DNA of 64,000 nucleotides from Bromus sterilis (Eukaryota > Streptophyta > Magnoliopsida > Poales > Poaceae). The translations under genes were made by a program, and so were the position numbers. The DNA lies in the NCBI GenBank assembly GCA_950022295.1, contig OX465600.1:28371282-28435281 (forward strand), given 5' to 3'. Of the stretch, positions 56,901-64,000 are shown one piece after another. Below the pieces are notes generated by a model. The model saw nothing but the letters and a program-made list of their open reading frames with translations. It ran no database searches and was not told the DNA's origin. Position 1 is the first letter of the stretch. Each line of letters starts with the position of its first letter.

Positions 56901-57540
56901 GTTCTGTCATGTATGCTATGCTATGTACAAGACCAGATGTGGCAGATGCTGTTAGTTTGACTAGCAGGTACCAATCCGATCCAGGTTTGGAACGCTGGGC
57001 GGCGGTCAAGAATATCCTTAAGTACTTGATAAGAACTAAGGATATGTTTCTCGTGTATGGCGGTGAAGAAGAGCTCGTCGCAAGAGGTTACGTCGATGCT
57101 AGCTTCGTCACTGATCCGGATGACTCTAAGCACAATCCGGATACGTATTTATTATGAATGGAGGAGCAGTAAGCTGGAGGAGTTCCAAGAAATTTGTGGT
57201 AGCGGGATCATCAACAGAAGCGGAATATGTTGCTGCCTCAGAGGCAACACATGAAGCAGTTTGGATGAAGGAGTTCATATCCGAACTGGGTGTGGTTCCG
57301 AGTGCTTTGGATCCAATGGTTATCTATTGTGACAACAATGTTGCCATTGCCAATGCTAAGGAACCAAGGTCTCACAAGAATTCCAAGCATATCAAGCGCC
57401 GTTTTCACTCCATCCGTGAGTATGTCAAGGATGGGGATGTGAAGATTTGAAAAGTACACACAGATCTGAATGTGGCAGATCCGTTGACTAAACCTCTCCC
57501 AAAGGCAAAACATGATAAACACCAGAACTCCATGGGTGTT
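53906..57540 (+). pseudogene. Copia gag-pol polyprotein, 5'-truncated with stops
   Basis: Order: gag C-terminal half (SVSEHVLKMSAYADKL), zinc knuckle CFYCKGTGHWKRNC (about 54330), protease region with WVFDTDSVSHIC where the expected D-T/S-G is D-T-D, GAG-pre-integrase (HCLLGHIG... CEPCLMGK), integrase (HTDVCGPM, RSDRGGEY region, NGVSESHNRTLLD), RT (NKWIFKRKTDADGNV, DVKTAFLNGD, YVDDILLIGND) and RNase H (STEAEYVAASEA). Integrase before RT is the Ty1/copia order. In-frame stops: TAG 55211-55213, TAA 56072-56074, TGA 57448-57450. A frameshift lies near 57150. It is not functional. Confidence 0.88.
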
Positions 57541-57580
57541 AGATTCATTACTATGTAATATAGATTATTGCCCCTAGTGC

Positions 57581-57591
57581 AAGTGGTAGAC
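57581..57591 (+). other. Copia polypurine tract
   Basis: AAGTGGTAGAC immediately before the LTR start TGAAGGGAATATG. In related elements this tract reads AAGTGGGAGAC, so one purine is lost here. Confidence 0.55.
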
Positions 57592-59227
57592 TGAAGGGAA
57601 TATGCCCGAGAGGCAATAATAAAGTGTTTATTATATTATTCCTTGTTTATGATAAACGTTTATTTCTCATGCTAGAATTGTATTAACCGGAAACGTTGAT
57701 ACATGTGTGTTTAATAAACAAACAATGGTTCCTAGTAAAGCTTCTCTTTTAACTAGCTCGTCGATTAACAGATGATCAAGGTTTCCTGATCATGAACATT
57801 GGATGTTGTTAATAACGGGATCATATCATTAGGAGAACGATGTGATGAATATATACCCAAACTAAGTATAACAATACGATCAAGTCATTTAGTTTATATT
57901 GTTATATCTTGCATTCGAAGTAATCTTGTTCCTTAGACCATGACATCATGTCAATCACTAATACCGAAAGAATACTTTAATAACATCAAACGTCACACTG
58001 TAACAGGGTGACTATAAAGGTGGTGTTAGGTATTCGGAAAGTATTAGTTGAGGCTCATGGATCAAGAATGGGATTTGTCCATCCAAAATGACGGAGAGAT
58101 ATACTCTGGGCCCTCTCGGTGATATCACATTGAAACCGCTTGCAAGCACGTGACTAGGTCACAAGAATGTCATATCACAGAACGAGTAAAAGAGTACTTG
58201 TCGGAAACGAGATCGAACAAGGTATGGTTGATACCGATGATCGGATCTCGGACAAGTAAAATATAGCGAGACAAAGGGAATTAGTTACGACGTTGACGGT
58301 TCACACGATCACAAGATTCATCGTTGAATATATAGGAGTCATCACGGATCTCCAGATCCCGCTGTTGATTATTGATTGGAGAGGTGTCTCAATCATGTCT
58401 GTATTATTCGCGAACCGTAGGGTGACACACTTAAGGTTTGATGATACATTTTGAGAGGATAAGGAATATTGAAGAATGTTTTGGACAGCACCGAAATTGT
58501 TTCGGGTAAAATTGAAATAGTATAAGGGGTTTTTGTCGGATGGTTGTTAATAGAATTAACAAATGATTCGAGGTGCAATGTGCAAATGTTTGTTAATAGG
58601 ATTAACAAATATTAAATAAAGAAATAGAAATGTTTTATTTATTTATTAGAGAAAACCTTTGGATTTTCCAAGTGGACAATTAAGGGAGCATGGGTGGGTG
58701 TGAGTGTGGCTTCCACTCACATCAAGAGGGTAAGAGGTGGAGGCCCCATGAGGTCGCCGCACCCCCCCCTTGGGCTGCCCACTCCTCCCCTATAAAAGGA
58801 GGGTGAGGGCTTCCCCTCCCATACACTTGCCTCACCTCCCTTCCTCTCCACCCGCTGCTCCATACCATGGTCTTCCGCTTGGCGAAGCCCTGACCGTGGG
58901 ATTCTTCACCGCATCACGTTGTTGTGCTGCTGGATTTCCGGGGATCCTCTACTTCCGCTGCCCCGCTGGATCGAGGGAACGGAGGTCGTCATCAAGCTGT
59001 ACGTGTGACCGAGCACGGAGACGCTCAGCGTACATCATCGCGATCTTGAGATCGGCAAGTGAACCACTACATCATCCACGAGATTTGATCTCATAACGTT
59101 TTAAGTCTTCAAGGGTGAGTTCTTCTATGACATCCTACTCGTTGCTTACATCTCCTAGATTAGATCTTGGCTTGTTGGTTGTTTATGTGTAGGAATTTTT
59201 TTTGTTTTCCTTGCTACGAACCCTTCA
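57592..59227 (+). repeat. Copia 3' LTR (1636 bp)
   Basis: Starts TGAAGGGAATATGCC and ends ...AACCCTTCA at 59227. The TATA box TATAAAAG lies at 58791-58798. Short frames within it are not coding. Confidence 0.75.
58791..58798 (+). promoter_or_regulatory. TATA box of the copia LTR
   Basis: TATAAAAG in a C-rich context about 1.2 kb into the LTR, where BARE-type LTRs have their promoter. Confidence 0.6.
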
Positions 59228-59900
59228 GAAACCACTGGGACTTAACGTGATCGGGCGCATCGCAGAGTCAGATGCGGCGAATGAATTGGCTATCCTCATC
59301 AGATCGGCCAAAGAAGTTATCTCCTTGCGCAGGAGCTTGTGCTTCAACAAAGACCCGTCCAAGCAGCCATCAGTGAAGTACTGGATGGCTTGGATTTCAT
59401 GAACTCCCTCGCAAGTGTTCCTGAGCTTGATCCACCGTTGAAGGTAATCGCGAAGGGGCTCGTCCTTTCCTTGTACACAGAGTGCCAGGTGCCGAGGCAG
59501 ACCTGGGCGCTCGTAAGTACCCGTGAAGTTGCGAACGAACGCACCCTCAAAATCCTTCCAACAATTGATACTGTTGCTGGGCAAGTTGTTTAACTAGGAC
59601 CAAGATGACCCTTGGAGAATGAGCGGAGCATAGCGCACAGCTACGCGCCGACCACCTCCTGCGATACCGACGGCTGTGATATAATCGACCAGCCAATCTT
59701 CTGGCTTGACTGATCCATTGTACTTGGGGGTGTCCCTGGGCAATGTGAATCCTTTGGGGAACTGCTCTTGCCGAATGCGCGGGCCGAAACATGCTGGACC
59801 CGTCGGCACATCATCTTCCGGTTGCTTATCCTGCTGCAACTGCTCGATTCGGTGTCTTGCGTCATTGTCCGCGATTGCTCGGGGACCTAGCCGCTGGCTT
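59228..59900 (-). pseudogene. Gypsy gag, partial
   Basis: Minus strand. From about 59800 downward it reads the retrotransposon gag domain (FPKGFTLPRDTPKYNG, EDWLVDYITAVGIAGG, FEGAFVRNFTGTYERP, LRDYLQRWIKLRNTCEG, QAIQYFTDG). An in-frame TAG at 59594-59596 interrupts it. The N-terminal part ends at 59900/59901, where unrelated CACTA sequence begins, and the C-terminal part ends at the copia LTR (59227). In an intact element gag would form the virus-like particle core. Confidence 0.8.
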
Positions 59901-60331
59901 ATTAGAGCCAGAGTTATTAATGGCGCATGTACACTCCAGTGCGCCATTGTTGAATTGCTCCTGGACCAGCACCCCTTCCCCGGCTTAGTAATGGCGCATG
60001 TGTAGCAGGTGTGCCATTAGAATTCCTGGACCTTAATGGCGCATGTGTAGCAGGTGCGCCATTGATGTTCCATTTTCCTGTGGCCACCTCGCCCCAGACC
60101 TGGGCCCACCTCTCTCCAGATCATTTTTTAAAAAGTGCATTTTGGAGATTGTTTAAATATTATATTATTTTAGAGATAGACATGTCATTAATTTTGTATG
60201 TGGGCATGTGCTTGTTTTAGAGTATTAAAATTGCGATGTGGTTGATATAAAAAAAATTAAGTGCAAAAAGTGTTAATCCCCACCTAGTTTCAAAAAAAAA
60301 TCTCCACCTAATCCCTCCCGCACCCGTACCA

Positions 60332-60498
60332 AATGGCGGAGCTACCTTAGGACCAAACCAGGCTATGGCCCGCCCAAGCTTCCTGTAAAAAACAAACGTA
60401 TACCTAGAACCAAGCCACATACACATATGCTTACAACGCTTTACCAACATCAATCTAGGTTTGGTCCGCCTAGCTTTTTTGTTGAAGCTCCGCCACTG
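60332..60498. mobile_element. MULE-type MITE, second copy
   Basis: 167 bp, the same element as 3761-3927. One base of its left target duplication differs (CCCGTACCA). Confidence 0.65.
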
Positions 60499-60720
60499 CC
60501 CGTACCCCCCTAATTACTCCCCACCTCCCCCTCCCGCAACCCTATCTCCCCCCCCCCCGCCCACACACACACACACACAACCCGCAACACCAGTCGCCGC
60601 CCCGATCCAATCTAGCCGCCACCCACAACACCAGCCGCCGCCCTCCACCCTCTCCCCTCACCGCCGCCGCGACCCCGCGCCCCTTCGGTAAGCCTCCCCC
60701 TCCCTCTCTCTCCCTCCCTC

Positions 60721-60751
<31 letters not shown>

Positions 60752-61692
60752 GACCGGGCGTGCTCGCAGATCGACGGCCTCTGACACCAGCACCCACAGC
60801 GGCTTCTCTGTGTCGTCGCCCCTCACCGGCGACTTCTCCTCCGCGCCGCCGCCCCACACCGGATGCTGCTCCTCCCCGCAGCCGCTCCCGCGCCGGTCCT
60901 CGCGCTCAAGTTCAGGCAGCACAAGCTTGTGTGCCGCAAGTATGTACTCCTATTATTCCTTCCTTGGATGACTTCTTTCTTTCACTCTACATCGATTTAC
61001 CTACGGTTGTTACAGGCTTTGTTTGGATGCATATGAATCATAGAAGCCTGTGAACTGTGATGTTTCTGTTGTGGTATGTTCTGTTCGTGTGGTGGATCGA
61101 AGCATATATATGTAGACCATATCTGTGTGTGTGTGGTAATTTGGATCCAGGAAGCTAGCTTATTATCATACTTTTCATGAAGTACCAGTTGAGGTGTAGA
61201 TGCACTGATGCACTTTTTCTTTCATGATTCATCCATATATATGCTGGTGTTACATGCATGCTTGTAGAAACTTGTGAATTGTCATGTTTCTGATGTGGTC
61301 TATTTGGTGAGGATAGATGCATATGTAGAACATATCTCTGAGGTTTTGGATCCAGGGAACTAGCTATTAGCATACTTTTCATCAAGTACTAGTTGAGGTG
61401 TAGATGGACTATTTTATTTCACGGTGATTCATCGATATGTAGTTATTTTCATGTTTGTATCTGGTTGTCAATGCATGACAAAAGATTGTGAAATGCAATG
61501 TTTCTTTTGTGTTCCGAATGGGGATCGATGCATATGTAAATCATATCTCTATGTGGTTTGCGGAACTAGTTCTTTCTACTAGTTGATGCAAATTAATTCC
61601 TTTGGGGTGTTACTTATTTCTGAAAGATTGCACTAGTGTTACAGAAACATGCTCTGTTTATCACTAAATACATATTTTGCAGCACAGTCGGC
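60499..61692 (+). other. Leader and intron of the CACTA small gene, second copy
   Basis: GC- and microsatellite-rich leader to about 60941, then the AT-rich intron ending at TTTTGCAG (61682). The (CA)n run at about 60741 and the C run at 60550 differ in length from the first copy. Confidence 0.45.
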
Positions 61693-62106
61693 ATGGTTCG
61701 CTCTCGCAAAACCTACCACATTAGCACTGCCGGCCGTATAGTACATGGTGCCGCCGCCCTCTTGCCGCCAGCGCCAGCCTCGTCGGGCTCCTCCATGGGC
61801 TCGCGCCTCTCTGCATAAACGGCGTGCTCCTATGCATCCCGCTTTTCGACGGGAAGCTCTGACATTCAGCCCACTACTTCAGAGATGTCTCGGAATAGGA
61901 GTGAGATAGAAGAGGAGGACACAGCAGAGGAGGCGGATTTCAATGCCGCTTGGGCGCGCCACTACCTGGGCGTACCACCCCCGGGCGACGACAACGACCT
62001 CTACATCCCTCCAGCGGACCCGGCACACCAAGCGGTAGCATGGGAAGGAGCTCAGGCCGCAAGAGAGAACAAAATCATCGTCATCTCATCTTCTGACGAT
62101 GAGTGA
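61693..62106 (+). pseudogene. CACTA small acidic protein, second copy
   Basis: Same structure as 5119-5532: ATG at 61693, shared in-frame TAA at 61816-61818, downstream ATG at 61885 and end at the TGA 62104-62106. The C-terminal KIIVISSSDDE is unchanged. Two amino-acid changes lie in the acidic run (EEDTAEEADF against EEDTTEKADF). Confidence 0.45.
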
Positions 62107-62208
62107 AGCGTCTTCAGTGCGCAGCATTTGTGTATCCCCTCTATATTGTATCCCCGTTATCTATTAGTGTCGTCGATATGTAACGGTAGATGCCATGGAG
62201 ATGCCTAA

Positions 62209-63010
62209 TGAGGGGGACAAACTGAGGTTAGTGTCGCTGGTACCGGAAGCGATAATGGGAACACACGGTGAGACACCACGATGTACCCAGGTTCGGGGAT
62301 CTCCGTAGAGATAACACCCCTAGTCCTGCCGAGCTAGCTATATGCAATAACTTTGGCTACAATGAATGCTCCTTGAGCTGTTTGAGAGGAAGAAGAAGAT
62401 GGCCTCTGGTCACTACTCTCTCCTTGCTCTCTCTATGGTGGGTGAGAATGTAATAACTGCTCCGTCGTCCCCCACACAGGAGGGGTACCCGGGGCTCTTA
62501 TAGGCCGAGCCCGGGGTACAAAGGTAAATATACAAGAGGGAGGGCCCAGCTGTCTGTCTCAGATAAGCTAGGGACCTCACATCGTGCTCCTCCGGGTGAC
62601 CCGGTGTAGACTTGCGGCTCGCCATACCGTTATCCCGTACACCTCGGTAGTGAACAGTGAAGCTAGATACTTAGGCATGTCGGCCTGTCCGCATGATCGG
62701 CGCTGGAGGAGACCGCACGCCTCTGACAGTCCCGATCTTCAGGGATTGCGCATTAAATGCTCTTGTACCAGGTGTCCGACCTGGAACTCTGATCGGATGT
62801 TGCTCTTCTTACTTCGGCCGGATGCTCCTGGGTGAGGCCGATTGTGCCCTTTCTAGGGCAATCGGCCCTCACTTGGAACAGATCGGCCTACTTCTTTCTT
62901 GTTCTTGTTTAGCTCGGCCTTGATTAGATCGGTGACCATCAGGTCGGTGATCTTTGCCTTGATGAATTGTTTCCCCTGGGTCACCCTACCCGGGGGTCAT
63001 ACCCCCGACA
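62209..63010 (-). repeat. Gypsy 3' LTR, second copy (802 bp)
   Basis: TG...CA ends as in 5635-6460 but with a single copy of the 24-bp unit. Its left flank CCTAA corresponds to GCTAA in the first copy. Confidence 0.8.
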
Positions 63011-63139
63011 GTAGCCCCTGAAGCTGCGGAGGTCCCGCCGAACTCAGAGATGGCGAGGCCTGCACAGGTTCCTTCTCTTTGTAAAAATGCAAACTTTTTG
63101 TTTTTGACCGATATCTTCAATAGGCTGGTTGCTTGCTAT

Positions 63140-63322
63140 CTGCCGATTGCTCCTGATTTTCCGGTTGCTCTCAATGGTCCGATTGCTCTTGATCTTCCGA
63201 TTGCTTTCAACGGTCCGATTGCTCTTGATCTTCCGATTTCTCTCAATGGTCCGATTGCTCTTGATCTTCCGATTGCTTTCAATGGTCCGATTGCTCTTGA
63301 TCTTCCGATTGCTCTTGATCTT
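63140..63322. repeat. 36-bp minisatellite, second copy
   Basis: Same repeat number as 6590-6772, with a few substitutions. Confidence 0.7.
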
Positions 63323-63889
63323 CCCGACCGATCCGCCCAACGGTTGGTTTGACTGAATGTTGACCGAACTTGCCGCTTCGAATTCGCCGAAGAATACGGG
63401 ACGTCGTGCCATGATTTGACATGCCATAACCGCTGCCTCGACCCATGCGCGCACGTCCCGTCCCATCCGATGCATCTTCTGTGCTCCGAACTAACGTTGC
63501 TCTGTGAATACACGCGGCCACACCGCCTGCCGGATCGGCACACCTGATCCCACTACCTTCTCGCCGTTCCTTTAAATATCCCGTGGAGTGAGAGATGCGC
63601 TCCGCACCCCCCCCCACTTCACCATCTTCCTCGAGCTTTCCTCCATTGCCTCCGTCGCCGCACCGCGCGCCCTGCCGTGCTGCTGATGCTGCTTCCCGAC
63701 GCCTAGAGCCAACGCACCGAGGACCGTGCTATCGCACTCCGCCGTCGTCGCCCTTGCTCCTCCTCTGCCATCATAGGTGGGCTTGGATCTAGATTTCCGC
63801 TGCCTCCGCTGCCGTCTTCTCCGCCACCGCCACCTTCTTCCTCGTCTCCGTCTCGCTCCTTCTCACCCACCACGGAGTCCGACGCCTCC

Positions 63890-64000
63890 ATGGGGGACGA
63901 CGCCGCCGCCGGCTCCCAGAGGGGGGCTTGGAAAGGCTCCAATGTGACGGAGATGCAGATTGCGCTTCTCCGCCGGTCTCGCAAGATTTCGGCGGACCTC
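63890..64000 (+). pseudogene. Gypsy antisense ORF start, second copy (runs off window)
   Basis: ATG at 63890; MGDDAAAGSQRGAWKGSN is identical to the first copy. The window ends 42 bases before the position of the first copy's frameshift and about 176 bases before the array insertion point, so it cannot show whether the array is also duplicated. Confidence 0.55.

Larger units (their letters stand above)
53902..59227 (+). mobile_element. Truncated Ty1/copia element (BARE/Angela-like), 3' LTR only
   Basis: It begins abruptly inside gag, without 5' LTR, primer site or gag start, next to gypsy RT sequence. It ends with a 1636-bp LTR at 57592-59227. The LTR start text (GAATATGCCCGAGAGGCAATAATAAA-like) and the CCCTATAAAAGGA promoter resemble BARE/Angela LTRs of wheat and barley. 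It is nested in the gypsy element between pol and gag, and its insertion or later repair removed both its own 5' end and the gypsy gag-protease section. Confidence 0.8.
5635..59900 (-). mobile_element. Ty3/gypsy element with antisense ORF (Tat-type), nested and broken
   Basis: Minus-strand element. Read right to left it has gag (59900-59228), pol (53900-50732), the antisense ORF (plus strand, 50001 back to 7338) and a 3' LTR (6460-5635). The 5' LTR, primer site and start of gag are missing at the 59900/59901 junction. It hosts a tandem LTR array (7624-46354) and a truncated copia element (about 53902-59227). The order RT-RNase H-integrase identifies Ty3/gypsy. Extra antisense genes between pol and the 3' LTR are known from the Tat lineage of plant gypsy elements. 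The family name within Triticeae was not determined. Confidence 0.75.
59901..64000 (+). repeat. Second copy of the 3330-7448 segment (direct repeat, offset about 56.57 kb)
   Basis: Contains in order the CACTA subterminal repeats (59901-60064), MULE MITE, small gene, gypsy LTR, minisatellite and start of the antisense ORF, all in the same orientation as the first copy. The gypsy LTR sits at the same position in the CACTA, so the whole block was duplicated after the gypsy insertion. The copies differ by scattered substitutions and small indels (net offset changes from 56,571 to 56,552). Confidence 0.9.

Overview
The window is repeat-rich plant nuclear DNA, almost certainly from a Triticeae grass (wheat, Aegilops, barley or rye group). 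Supporting signs are a monocot-type dirigent-jacalin gene, a BARE/Angela-like copia LTR, an Athila-type LTR element primed by tRNA-Asp, CACTA elements with GGCGCA-type subterminal repeats, and Stowaway-like MITEs. Family names come from recognition, not database searches. No bacterial, phage, CRISPR or RNA-gene features were found.

Region by region. (1) 134-1076 holds the last three exons of a dirigent-jacalin lectin gene, the only ordinary host gene, followed by a MITE and a decayed LINE endonuclease fragment (minus strand). (2) A CACTA-like element starts at 3227. It carries a small acidic-protein gene and a 167-bp MULE-type MITE. (3) A Ty3/gypsy element, lying on the minus strand with an antisense ORF (aORF) as in the Tat lineage, is inserted in that CACTA at 5635. 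Its 3' LTR is 5635-6460, its aORF runs on the plus strand (7338-7623 and 46355-50001), its pol is at 50732-53900 (minus) and its gag at 59228-59900 (minus). (4) The aORF is split by a head-to-tail array of a non-autonomous LTR element (7624-46354, minus orientation): six LTRs of about 1.45 kb alternate with five internal regions of about 3.75 kb. Each internal region has a tRNA-Asp primer site and one roughly 242-codon ORF of unknown function. (5) The leftmost internal region is interrupted by a complete 11,231-bp CACTA transposon (12217-23447, TTA target duplication). It carries a TNP2-type transposase gene and a second multi-exon gene ending in a Ulp1-protease-like domain. (6) The gypsy element between pol and gag is interrupted by a 5'-truncated copia element (about 53902-59227) that keeps only its 3' LTR. 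(7) From 59901 to the window end, the DNA of 3330-7448 is repeated in the same orientation at an offset of about 56.57 kb, so the window appears to hold one full unit and the start of a second unit of a large tandem duplication.

Inferred order of events: CACTA(3227), then gypsy, then the LTR element and its amplification to five units, then CACTA(12217) into one unit. The copia insertion, its deletion and the 56.6-kb duplication are later than the gypsy insertion, but their order relative to the array is not fixed by the window. Nearly all element genes carry stops or frameshifts. The most unusual structures are the five-unit LTR array with its mosaic higher-order pattern, a perfect 61-bp-arm palindrome between the two CACTA genes, a leader module shared by those two genes, and the duplication junction.
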